Origin: Pseudomonas putida S13.1.2
Lineage (GTDB): Bacteria > Pseudomonadota > Gammaproteobacteria > Pseudomonadales > Pseudomonadaceae
Assembly: GCF_000498395.2 (NCBI RefSeq)
Contig: NZ_CP010979.1
Coordinates: 5,982,001 to 6,046,000 of the forward strand
Length of the DNA: 64,000 nt
Direction: 5' to 3'
Shown here: positions 32,829 to 41,226 of the stretch, piece after piece
How the letters are laid out: every line of letters starts with the position of its first letter
Numbering within the stretch: position 1 is the first letter of the stretch
Position numbers and translations under genes: made by a program
Notes under the pieces: model-generated
What the model saw: the letters and a program-made list of their open reading frames with translations, nothing else
What the model was told of the DNA's origin: nothing
Databases searched by the model: none

Positions 32829-35219
32829 ATGAAGTTCTCCCCGCGTTGCGTCCCTCTCTGGCTCGGCCTTGCTGTGCTGCCGGCCTTCGCTCTCGCCCCC
32901 CTGGCAAGCGCCGCCGAGCAGCTGCAGGCCTATGCCTTCGCCCAACCGGCCCAACCCCTGGCCCAGGCCCTCAACGCCTTCAGCCGCACCACTGGCCAGA
33001 GCGTGGTCTACACCCTCGAACTGCCAGGTGTGCAGGCCCCGGCGTTGAATGGCCGGTTCAGCGCCGAGCAGGCGCTGCAACAGCTGCTGGGCAACGCTGG
33101 CCTGGCCTGGCGCCGTGTCGACGCACGCACCCTGACCCTCGAAACCGCCGACACCTCAGGCGCCCTCAACCTGCAGGCCACCAACGTGACCTCGCAACTG
33201 GACGACTACAGCTACCAGCCCCCGGCCAGTGCTTCGATCATGCGCGGGCAGGGCCCGAACCAGGACATCCCCCAGGCCATCAACGTGGTACCGGCCCAGG
33301 TCATCCGCGACCAGGCCCCGCGCAACCTCGACGATGCCCTGGCCAACGTCAGCGGCATTACCCAGGGCAACAACTTTGGCGGCACGTCCGACACGGTGAT
33401 GAAGCGCGGCTTTGGCGACAACCGCGACGGCTCGATCATGCGCGATGGCATGCCCATCGTGCAGGGGCGTAGCCTCAACGCCAGCACCGAGCGGGTCGAA
33501 GTGCTCAAGGGCCCGGCCTCGCTGCTGTACGGCATCCAGGACCCGGGCGGGGTGATCAACGTGGTCAGCAAGCGCCCGCAACTGCAGCAGTACAATGCAC
33601 TGACCGTGCGCGGCTCGACCTATGGCAGCGGCAAGAATGGCAGTGGCGGCGGGCTCGACAGTACCGGTGCGCTGGGCGACAGCAAGTTCGCCTACCGCTT
33701 GATCGTCGACCATGAAGACGAAGACTACTGGCGCAATTACGGCGTGCACCGCGAATCGCTGGTGGCGCCGTCGCTGGCCTGGCTGGGCGAAGACACCCAG
33801 GTGGTACTGGCCTACGAGCACCGCGAGTTTCTCTACCCCTTCGACCGGGGCACCGCGTTCGGCAGCAATGGCCACCCGCTGAACATCCCCGCCACGCGCC
33901 GCCTGGACGAGCCGTTCAACGACATGGAAGGGCGCTCCGACCTGTATCGCCTTGAGGTCGACCATCAGCTGGCCGATGACTGGAAACTGCACTTCGGCTA
34001 CAGCTTCAATCGCGAGACCTATGATGCCAGCCAGGTACGGGTGACCGGCGTCAATGAAGCCAAAGGCACGCTGACACGCAGCATCGACGGCACCCACAAC
34101 GCCATGAGCCGTGACCAGTTCGCCACCCTGAGCCTGGCTGGTAATGTGGAATTGGCTGGCATGCAGAATGATCTGTTGTTCGGCGTCGACCATGAAGACC
34201 GCAAGGTGTATCGCGGCGACCTGATTCGCCAGACTGCCAGGTCCACTTTCAGCTATGTGGACCCGGTCTACGGCCAGGAAGTGGAAGGCAGCACGGTGCG
34301 TGCCAGCGACAGCGACCAGACCGACAAGCTGCGCACCGATGCACTGTTCGTGCAGGACGCGTTGCACCTGGATGACCACTGGATCCTGGTGGCCGGCGCA
34401 CGTTTCCAGCAGTTCGACCAGTACGCCGGCCGCGGCCGCCCGTTCACGGCCAATACCGATAACAGCGGCCAGGCCTGGGTGCCGCATGCGGGCATCGTCT
34501 ACAAGGTCGATGAGCAGCTGTCGTTCTATGGCAGTTACAGCGAGTCGTTCAAGCCCAACTCCAGCATTGCGCCGCTGACTGGGGGCGTGGTGCTGGATGC
34601 TTCCGTGGCGCCCGAGGAAGGCAAGTCGTGGGAGTTGGGCGCCAAGCTGGACGTGCCTGGTCGCCTGACCGGTACCCTGGCGCTGTTCGATATCACCAAG
34701 CGTAATGTGCTGGTCGCCAATTTCGACAGCGGGACTGGCGAGACGGTCTACAGCAACGCCGGTGAGGTCAATGCAAGAGGTGTGGAGCTTGACCTGACCG
34801 GCCAGCTCAGCGACCACTGGAGCTTGATCGGCAGCTATGCCTTTACCGATGCCAAGGTTACAAAAGACCCGGACCTTGAGGGCAACCGCTTGCAGAACGT
34901 TGCCAAACACAGTGGTTCGCTGTCGGCTGTTTACGACTTCGGCAGCCTGTTCGGTGGCGACAAGCTGCGTGTAGGGGCAGGCGCGCGTTATGTGGGTGAA
35001 CGGGCGGGCAATTCGACCAACACCTTCGACCTGCCGTCGTACACCGTGGCCGATGCGTTCGCCAGCTATGAGACCAAGCTGGATGAGCACAACGTGCGTT
35101 TGCAGCTGAACGTGAAGAACCTGTTCGACAAGGTTTACTACAGCTCGGCGGTGAACCAGTACTTTGTGGCGATTGGTGATGCCCGGCAGGTGAGTTTGTC
35201 CAGCACCTTCGAATTCTAG
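32829..35219 (+). CDS. TonB-dependent siderophore receptor with signalling domain (FpvA/FoxA-like)
   Basis: 796 residues: signal peptide to ASA (about 1-28), STN domain (about 35-110: LQAYAFAQPAQPLAQALNAF, then SAEQALQQLLGNAGLAW), plug (about 140-265: IVQGRSLNASTERVEVLKGPA, then SLLYGIQDPGGVINVVSKRP), then the barrel ending LSSTFEF. The plug and barrel are the ferric-siderophore type, as distinct from FecA. Start ATG 32829. Preceded by its own sigma/anti-sigma genes and a REP pair, so expression is expected to depend on that ECF sigma. Siderophore identity unknown. Confidence 0.93.
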   Translation: MKFSPRCVPLWLGLAVLPAFALAPLASAAEQLQAYAFAQPAQPLAQALNAFSRTTGQSVVYTLELPGVQAPALNGRFSAEQALQQLLGNAGLAWRRVDARTLTLETADTSGALNLQATNVTSQLDDYSYQPPASASIMRGQGPNQDIPQAINVVPAQVIRDQAPRNLDDALANVSGITQGNNFGGTSDTVMKRGFGDNRDGSIMRDGMPIVQGRSLNASTERVEVLKGPASLLYGIQDPGGVINVVSKRPQLQQYNALTVRGSTYGSGKNGSGGGLDSTGALGDSKFAYRLIVDHEDEDYWRNYGVHRESLVAPSLAWLGEDTQVVLAYEHREFLYPFDRGTAFGSNGHPLNIPATRRLDEPFNDMEGRSDLYRLEVDHQLADDWKLHFGYSFNRETYDASQVRVTGVNEAKGTLTRSIDGTHNAMSRDQFATLSLAGNVELAGMQNDLLFGVDHEDRKVYRGDLIRQTARSTFSYVDPVYGQEVEGSTVRASDSDQTDKLRTDALFVQDALHLDDHWILVAGARFQQFDQYAGRGRPFTANTDNSGQAWVPHAGIVYKVDEQLSFYGSYSESFKPNSSIAPLTGGVVLDASVAPEEGKSWELGAKLDVPGRLTGTLALFDITKRNVLVANFDSGTGETVYSNAGEVNARGVELDLTGQLSDHWSLIGSYAFTDAKVTKDPDLEGNRLQNVAKHSGSLSAVYDFGSLFGGDKLRVGAGARYVGERAGNSTNTFDLPSYTVADAFASYETKLDEHNVRLQLNVKNLFDKVYYSSAVNQYFVAIGDARQVSLSSTFEF

Positions 35220-35224
35220 GTATT

Positions 35225-35314
35225 TGGGGCTGCTTTGCAGCCCTTCGCGGCACAAGGAAACCATGGATCCCTGTAGGAGCGGCCTTGTGCCGCGAAAGGG
35301 CCGCAAAGCGGCCC
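35225..35314. repeat. REP-like inverted repeat (type C)
   Basis: GGGGCTGCTTTGCAGCCC, CGCGGCACAAGG, mirrored by CCTTGTGCCGCGAA and GGGCCGCAAAGCGGCCCC. Between convergent receptor and AraC genes; possible bidirectional terminator. Confidence 0.88.
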
Positions 35315-35318
35315 CATT

Positions 35319-36194
35319 TCACGCGTTGAATGCCGAGCGATATTCCCCAGGTGTTGCACCAAGCGCCTGCCTGAACCGGTTACTGAAATGGCTGGCACTG
35401 GCAAACCCGCACAAAAGGGCGATCTCCCCCAGCGGCATCACGCCCAGCTGCAGCAACTGGCAGGCCCGGTGCAGTCGCCGGGCCAGCAGGTACTGGTGCG
35501 GCGGCAAGCCGAAACTGGTGCGGAACATGCGCGCAAAGTGGTACTCGGAAAGGTTGCAGCGCATGGCCAGTTCACCCAGGGTAATCGGCTGGTCCAGGTG
35601 CGCCTCGATGTAGTCGACCAGCTGCCGGCGCAGGTTTGGCGCCAGCCCGCCTTTCAAGCGCAGGCCTTGGCGTAGCCCCACCTGGCTGAGCAGCGCATGG
35701 TCGACGATCTCGTGGGCCAGGCTGCTGGCCAGCAAGCGCTCGCCGGGCTCGTCCCAGTCCAGGGTGATCAGTTGGCGAAAGCGCACGGCCTGTTGCGGGT
35801 CGTCCAGAAAGGTCGCTTCCTGCAACTGCAGTTCACGCGGTTCCCGGTCGAGCAGGCGCACACAACCCAGGGCGAACTGCGCCTCGCTGACATACAGGTG
35901 CGCCAGGCGGATTGCACCATTGACCACCCAGTTCGATTCCTGCCCGGCCGGCATCACGCACAGCTTGCCGGGCGCGCCCTTGTCGGCCGGGCGCTGGCGG
36001 CGAAAGGTGCCGGTGCCGTCGGCGATGTAGCACGACAGGGTGTGGTGGGTCGGGGCCTGGTAGTCGCGGGCATCGTCGCGGTTGCTCCACAGCGCCGCCG
36101 CCAGCCCATCGCCCAGGTGCGCGCTCAGCTCCAGCCTGGCGTGGGGCGAGGCGTGCATGGCGTTGAACACTTGCAGTTGGGTGAGTGGCGTCAT
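35319..36194 (-). CDS. AraC-family transcriptional regulator
   Basis: 291 residues with an N-terminal cupin-like sensor and a C-terminal double HTH (about 190-288: VDYIEAHLDQPITLGELAMRCNLS, and GEIALLCGFASASHFSNRFRQALGATPGEYR). It is divergent from an EamA exporter with a REP locus between, suggesting but not proving control of that exporter. Effector unknown. Confidence 0.85.
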   Translation of the reverse strand: MTPLTQLQVFNAMHASPHARLELSAHLGDGLAAALWSNRDDARDYQAPTHHTLSCYIADGTGTFRRQRPADKGAPGKLCVMPAGQESNWVVNGAIRLAHLYVSEAQFALGCVRLLDREPRELQLQEATFLDDPQQAVRFRQLITLDWDEPGERLLASSLAHEIVDHALLSQVGLRQGLRLKGGLAPNLRRQLVDYIEAHLDQPITLGELAMRCNLSEYHFARMFRTSFGLPPHQYLLARRLHRACQLLQLGVMPLGEIALLCGFASASHFSNRFRQALGATPGEYRSAFNA

Positions 36195-36319
36195 GGGCGG
36201 GTCCTCTTGCCAGCCATCCTACTGCGCCTTGCATCGAGTGGCATCTACCGGCAAAGGAAAAGCGCAAGTTTGTGCAAGCGCCAGGCGCCGCACCGGGCAA
36301 ACACTGGTGGCACTGGCGA

Positions 36320-36432
36320 GGGCTGCGCCCTCGATCGCCGGCAAGCCCGCTCCCACAGGTACAGCATCTGCCTCAACCCGGCACTGTATCTGTGGGAGCT
36401 GGCTTGCCGGCGATGGGTCGCGAAGCGGCCCC
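36320..36432. repeat. Mosaic REP pair (type B/C arms)
   Basis: Left arm GGGCTGCGCCCTCGATCGCC then GGCAAGCCCGCTCCCAC; right arm GTGGGAGCTGGCTTGCCGGC then GGGTCGCGAAGCGGCCCC. The two arms belong to different subtypes, so pairing is interrupted. Confidence 0.82.
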
Positions 36433-36467
36433 GGTGTGAATGGACGACCGCTTGAGGAGCCCCACCC

Positions 36468-37370
36468 ATGAACCTGTCACTCTACCTGCTTACCGTCCTG
36501 ATCTGGGGCACCACCTGGATCGCCTTGAAGCTCCAGCTGGGCGTTGTCGCCATCCCGGTCTCGATCGTTTATCGCTTTGCCCTGGCGGGCCTCATCCTGT
36601 TCGCCATCCTGCTGCTCACCCGTCGCCTGCAACCCATGAACCGCCGCGGCCACCAGATCTGCCTGGCCCAGGGCCTGTGCCTGTTCTGCGTCAATTTCAT
36701 GTGTTTCCTTACTGCCAGCCAGTGGATTGCCAGTGGCCTGATCGCCGTGGTGTTCTCCACTGCAACCCTGTGGAACGCACTTAACGCGCGGGTGTTCTTC
36801 GGCCAGAAGATCGCCGCCAATGTGCTGGGCGGCGGTGCCCTGGGCCTGCTCGGCCTGGGTCTGCTGTTCTGGCCAGAGCTGTCCCACCATGCCGCCAGCC
36901 GCGAGACCCTGTTCGGGCTCGGCCTGGCCCTGCTCGGCACGTTGTGCTTCTCGGCGGGCAACATGCTGTCGAGCATGCAGCAGAAGGCCGGGCTCAAGCC
37001 CATGACCACCAATGCCTGGGGCATGGTCTACGGGGCTGCCATGCTGATGGTTTACTGCCTGTTCAGCGGTATTCCTTTCACCATGGAATGGAACACCCGC
37101 TACATCGCTTCGCTGATGTACCTGGTGATTCCGGGTTCGGTGATCGGCTTCACTGCCTACCTGACCCTGGTCGGGCGCATGGGGCCGGAGCGGGCAGCCT
37201 ACTGCACAGTGCTGTTCCCGTTGGTGGCGTTGAATGTGTCGGCGGTGGCCGAGGGGTATCAGTGGACGGCGCCGGCCTTGTTGGGGCTGGTGGCGGTGAT
37301 GGCGGGGAATGTGCTGGTGTTTCGCAAGCCTCGGGCCAAAGTGGCTGAGGGTATTTTGGTGGCTAAATAG
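36468..37370 (+). CDS. EamA/DMT-superfamily exporter
   Basis: 300-residue, ten-helix drug/metabolite transporter with two EamA repeats (about 1-135 and 145-290). Typical opening LYLLTVLIWGTTWIALKLQL and repeat-2 start LFGLGLALLGTLCFSAGNML. Start ATG 36468 with GAGGAG 8 nt upstream. The exported solute (amino acid, drug or other) is not deducible. Confidence 0.86.
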   Translation: MNLSLYLLTVLIWGTTWIALKLQLGVVAIPVSIVYRFALAGLILFAILLLTRRLQPMNRRGHQICLAQGLCLFCVNFMCFLTASQWIASGLIAVVFSTATLWNALNARVFFGQKIAANVLGGGALGLLGLGLLFWPELSHHAASRETLFGLGLALLGTLCFSAGNMLSSMQQKAGLKPMTTNAWGMVYGAAMLMVYCLFSGIPFTMEWNTRYIASLMYLVIPGSVIGFTAYLTLVGRMGPERAAYCTVLFPLVALNVSAVAEGYQWTAPALLGLVAVMAGNVLVFRKPRAKVAEGILVAK

Positions 37371-37380
37371 ATATCTGTTG

Positions 37381-37490
37381 CCTGCACCGGCCTCTTCGCG
37401 GGCTTGCCCGCTCCCACAGGTACTGCACAGGTATTGAGGGCTGTGATTTACCTGTGGGAGCGGGCAAGCCCGCGAAGAGGCCGGTACAGG
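37381..37490. repeat. REP pair (type A)
   Basis: CCTGCACCGGCCTCTTCGCG with GGGCTTGCCCGCTCCCACAG and an almost exact mirror ending GCCGGTACAGG. Between convergent EamA and ghrB-like genes. Confidence 0.92.
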
Positions 37491-37503
37491 CAAAGTAAGG
37501 CTA

Positions 37504-38478
37504 TCAGCCCTTCCACACCTGCGGGTTCACCAGGTCCCGCGGCCGTTCACCCAGCAGCGCCGCACGCAGGTTTTCCATCGCGCGGTTGGCCATGGCCTCA
37601 CGGGTTTCGGCAGTGGCCGAACCAATGTGCGGCAAGGTCAGCGCGTTGGGCAGCTTGAACAGCGGCGAATCGCTCAGTGGCTCTTTCTCGTACACATCCA
37701 GGCCTGCCCCACGAATGGTGCCGTTCTGCAGCGCTTCGATCAGCGCGGCTTCGTCCACCACCGGCCCGCGGGCGATGTTGATCAGGAACGCGCTTGGCTT
37801 CATCAGCTTCAGTTCACGCGCACTGATCAGCTTGCGGGTGGCGTCGGACAATGGCACCACAATGACCACGAAGTCCGCTTCGGCCAGCAACTGCTCCAGG
37901 CTGCGGAACTGCGCGCCCAGCTCTTGCTCCAGCGCGGTCTTGCGGCTGTTGCCCGCGTAGATGACCGGCATGTTGAAGCCGAACCGGCCGCGACGGGCAA
38001 TGGCGGCACCGATGTTGCCCATGCCGACGATACCCAGGGTCTTGCCATGTACATCGCTGCCGAAGTGGGCCGGGCCCACGGTGGCCTGCCAGTTGCCGGC
38101 CTTGGTCCAGGCATCCAGTTCGGCAGTGCGGCGGGCGCAGCCCATGACCAGCGAGAAGCCCAGGTCGGCGGTGCTTTCGGTAAGTACGTCGGGGGTGTTG
38201 GTCAGGGCGATGCCGCGTTCGTTGAAGTAGTCCAAGTCATAGTTGTCGTAGCCGACCGACACGCTGGACACCACCTCCAGCCTGGCCGCGCCTTCAAGCT
38301 GCGCACGGCCCAGCTTGCGGCCGACACCGATCAGGCCGTGGGCCTCAGGCAGGGCTTCGTTGAACTGGGCATTGATGTCGCCCAGCTTGGGGTTGGGCAA
38401 AATCACGTTGAAGTCTTGCTGCAGGCGCTCGGCCATGGCCGGGGTGATACGGCTGAAGGCCAGGACGGTCTTTTTCAT
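37504..38478 (-). CDS. ghrB: 2-hydroxyacid dehydrogenase (glyoxylate/hydroxypyruvate/2-ketogluconate reductase GhrB-like)
   Basis: 324-residue NAD(P)H-dependent D-2-hydroxyacid dehydrogenase. Cofactor motif GMGNIG at about 152-157, and catalytic Arg237 (IARGPVVDE), Glu266 (DVYEKEPLS) and His284 (LPHIGSAT) are all present. N-terminal catalytic block SVGYDNYDLDYFNERGIALT. It reduces glyoxylate, hydroxypyruvate and 2-ketogluconate in the family. ATG 38478. Single gene; the LysR gene upstream is on the same strand, 78 bp away. Confidence 0.86.
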   Translation of the reverse strand: MKKTVLAFSRITPAMAERLQQDFNVILPNPKLGDINAQFNEALPEAHGLIGVGRKLGRAQLEGAARLEVVSSVSVGYDNYDLDYFNERGIALTNTPDVLTESTADLGFSLVMGCARRTAELDAWTKAGNWQATVGPAHFGSDVHGKTLGIVGMGNIGAAIARRGRFGFNMPVIYAGNSRKTALEQELGAQFRSLEQLLAEADFVVIVVPLSDATRKLISARELKLMKPSAFLINIARGPVVDEAALIEALQNGTIRGAGLDVYEKEPLSDSPLFKLPNALTLPHIGSATAETREAMANRAMENLRAALLGERPRDLVNPQVWKG

Positions 38479-38556
38479 CGGGCAACTTCTCTGCAAGGCG
38501 GTGGTGGATAATGGTTAGCAACCTACCATTGTCCACCCCCGCAATGCAGCAGCTTT

Positions 38557-39504
38557 TTAGTTGGCGATCAGCACCTGATGGGTTTTCAGGTCCGCCTCAT
38601 GGGCCGCGAGAATCTCCGGCAGCGAGTTGCGCAGGTACTCGACCCAGGTCTTGATCTTGGCATCCAGGTACTGCCGGGACGGGTAGATGGCGTACAGGTT
38701 CAGCTCTTGCAGGCGGTATTCGGGCAGTACCCGCACCAGGCTGCCATCACGCAGGCCATCGATGGCCGAATAGATCGGCAGCACACCTACGCCCATGCCG
38801 CTGCGGATTGCAGTCTTCATGGCATCGGCGGTATTGACCATGAACGGCGAGCTGGTGATGTTGACCATCTCCTGGCCTTCCGGCCCGTCGAACAGCCATT
38901 TTTCCAGCGGTATCACTGGGCTGACCATGCGCAGGCAGGCGTGCTTGAGCAGGTCGACGGGCTTGTGCGCCACCCCGTGGCGGGCGATGTAGTCGGGCGA
39001 GGCGCAGACGATGCTGTAGGTGATGCCCAGGCGCTGGGACACGAACCCCGAGTCGGGCAGTTCGGTGGCCAGCACGATGGACACGTCATAGCCCTCGTCG
39101 AGCAGGTCAGGCACGCGGTTGGCCATGGTCAGGTCGAAGGTCACGTCCGGGTGCGATTCACGGTAGCGGGCGATTGCATCGACCACGAAATGCTGGCCGA
39201 CCCCGGTCATCGAGTGCACCTTCAACTGCCCGGCGGGGCGGGCATGGGCATCGCTGGCTTCGGCTTCCGCTTCTTCCACATAGGTAAGAATCTGCTCGCA
39301 GCGCATCAGGTAGCGCTTGCCGGCCTCGGTCAGCGCAATGCGGCGGGTGGTACGGTTGAGCAGCCTTGTTTGCAGATGGGCTTCCAGGTTGGAGACCGCC
39401 CGCGACACGTTCGCGGTGGTCGTATCCAGTTGCGCGGCAGCAGCGGTAAAGCTGCCAAGCTGGGCTACGCAACTGAAAGCACGCATGTTTTGCAGGGTGT
39501 CCAT
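38557..39504 (-). CDS. LysR-family transcriptional regulator
   Basis: 315 residues; N-terminal HTH (MDTLQNMRAFSCVAQLGSFT, then LDTTTANVSRAVSNLEAHLQ) of the CrgA/PcaQ-like type, C-terminal effector domain. Start ATG 39504 with GAGAG 6 nt upstream. Divergent from an outer-membrane/FUSC efflux operon across 192 bp, so it is the natural candidate regulator; a 16-bp palindrome lies in that gap. Confidence 0.85.
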   Translation of the reverse strand: MDTLQNMRAFSCVAQLGSFTAAAAQLDTTTANVSRAVSNLEAHLQTRLLNRTTRRIALTEAGKRYLMRCEQILTYVEEAEAEASDAHARPAGQLKVHSMTGVGQHFVVDAIARYRESHPDVTFDLTMANRVPDLLDEGYDVSIVLATELPDSGFVSQRLGITYSIVCASPDYIARHGVAHKPVDLLKHACLRMVSPVIPLEKWLFDGPEGQEMVNITSSPFMVNTADAMKTAIRSGMGVGVLPIYSAIDGLRDGSLVRVLPEYRLQELNLYAIYPSRQYLDAKIKTWVEYLRNSLPEILAAHEADLKTHQVLIAN

Positions 39505-39607
39505 GGGTCACTCTCGATGTAGAGGACAAAATTGTGTCACGAAGTAACGCAGAAAAGCTGAAAAGTTGCCTTCGACCAAAGGCGGATTATCGCTGTTTTG
39601 GTAACAA

Positions 39608-39623
39608 AGATTCGCAGGAATCT
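39608..39623. promoter_or_regulatory. Palindrome in LysR/efflux intergenic region
   Basis: AGATTC-GCAG-GAATCT, perfect 6+4+6, about 75-90 bp upstream of the efflux outer-membrane gene. May be a regulator site; no binding evidence. Confidence 0.35.
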
Positions 39624-39696
39624 GCGCTTATCGCCAGTGCTGCCGCCCCCTAGAATTGCCCAGCCCCCTTCACCTCTTCCTCGGGAAATCGCAGCT

Positions 39697-41226
39697 GTGC
39701 CGCGTCGCATCATCAGAACGCTCAATGCGTTCAGTGCCTGTGCCCTTGCCCTCACCTTGAGTGGCTGTATCGGAACCTGGGGCATCGCCCCGCAAAGCAA
39801 GACGCTGCAAGCCAATACCCTGACCACCGACGCGGCCATACGCGAAGCCGCGACTGACGCCCATTGGCCCGACCAGCAGTGGTGGCACGCCTATGGCGAC
39901 CCGCAGCTGGATCGCTGGATTACCCTGGCCGTGGCCGGCAGCCCGAGCCTGGCCATGGCCGCAGCGCGGGTACGTGAGGCCAAGGCCATGGCTGGCGTGG
40001 TCGAGTCGGCGGAAAAGCTCCAGGGCAACGGCCAGGTCACGCTCAAACGCCACAACTGGCCTGAAGACCAGTTCTACGGCCCGGGCGCGCTGTCGGGCGC
40101 CAACACCTGGGACAACAACGCCGCCATCGGCTTCAGCTACGCCCTCGACCTGTGGGGGCGCGAGCGCAATGCCAGCGAGCAGGCTGTGGACCAGGCGCAC
40201 ATGAGCGTGGCCGAAGCCCGCCAGGCGCAGCTGGAGCTGCAGAACAACGTGGTGCGCGCCTATATCCAGCTGAGCCTGCATTTTGCCCAGCGCGATATCG
40301 TCGAGGCCGAACTGCAACAGCAGGAACAGATCCTGGTCCTGGCCAAGCGCCGCCTGGATGCCGGCATCGGCACTCATTTCGAAGTCAGCCAGGCCGAAGC
40401 GCCGCTGCCGGAAACCCACCGCCAGCTCGACAGCTTGAACGAAGAAATTGCCCTGACCCGCAACCAGCTGGCCGCACTGGCCGGCAAGGGCCCGGGGGAA
40501 GGTGCGCAGTTGCAGCGCCCGGCCCTGGCCTTGGCCGCGCCGCTGAAGCTGCCATCGAACCTGCCTGCCGAGCTGGTTGGCCAGCGCCCCGATGTGGTCG
40601 CCAGCCGCTGGCAGGTGGCTGCCCAGGCGCGTGGCATCGACGTCGCCCACGCCGGCTTCTTCCCCAACGTCGACCTGGTCGGCAGCCTGGGCTTCATGGC
40701 CACCGGCGGTGGCCCGCTGGAATTCCTGACCGGGCGCAAATTCAACTACAACGTCGGCCCGGCCATCAGCTTGCCGATCTTTGACGGTGGTCGCCTGCGC
40801 TCAGAACTGGGCGTGGCCGCGGCGGGGTATGACGTGGCTGTGGCCCGTTACAACCAGACCGTGGTGGGGGCACTGAAGAACATCTCCGACCAGTTGATAC
40901 GCCGCGAGTCGATGAAAGAGCAGTCGCACTTCGCTGCCGAGTCGGTTGCTGCCGCGCAGAAAACCTATGACATCGCCATGGTTGCCTTTCAGCGCGGCCT
41001 TACCGATTACCTGAACGTGCTCAACGCGCAGACCTTGCTGTTCCGCCAGCAGCAGGTGCAGCAACAGGTGCAGGCCGCCCGGCTGACTGCCCACGCCGAG
41101 CTGGTCACCGCCCTGGGTGGTGGCCTGCAGGCCGGCCAGGATGCGCCGAAAGAGGAACGCCAGGCAGCACCAAAAACCCCGGCCACCCTGGCCATTTTCG
41201 ACAAGAAGCCGGATAACGCCGAATGA
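39697..41226 (+). CDS. NodT/OprM-family outer-membrane efflux lipoprotein
   Basis: 509 residues from GTG 39697. A signal peptide with lipobox LTLSGC directs lipidation at Cys, followed by two outer-membrane efflux repeats (about 50-270 and 270-480), ending in a helical tail. Motifs include PQLDRWITLAVAGSPSLAMA and GVETSI-like barrel lines not seen; the conserved HVGFFPN-type segment is VAHAGFFPNVDLVGSLGF. It forms the exit duct of the downstream FUSC pump. Start choice: GGGA upstream is weak, but the signal peptide needs this start. Confidence 0.85.
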   Translation: MPRRIIRTLNAFSACALALTLSGCIGTWGIAPQSKTLQANTLTTDAAIREAATDAHWPDQQWWHAYGDPQLDRWITLAVAGSPSLAMAAARVREAKAMAGVVESAEKLQGNGQVTLKRHNWPEDQFYGPGALSGANTWDNNAAIGFSYALDLWGRERNASEQAVDQAHMSVAEARQAQLELQNNVVRAYIQLSLHFAQRDIVEAELQQQEQILVLAKRRLDAGIGTHFEVSQAEAPLPETHRQLDSLNEEIALTRNQLAALAGKGPGEGAQLQRPALALAAPLKLPSNLPAELVGQRPDVVASRWQVAAQARGIDVAHAGFFPNVDLVGSLGFMATGGGPLEFLTGRKFNYNVGPAISLPIFDGGRLRSELGVAAAGYDVAVARYNQTVVGALKNISDQLIRRESMKEQSHFAAESVAAAQKTYDIAMVAFQRGLTDYLNVLNAQTLLFRQQQVQQQVQAARLTAHAELVTALGGGLQAGQDAPKEERQAAPKTPATLAIFDKKPDNAE

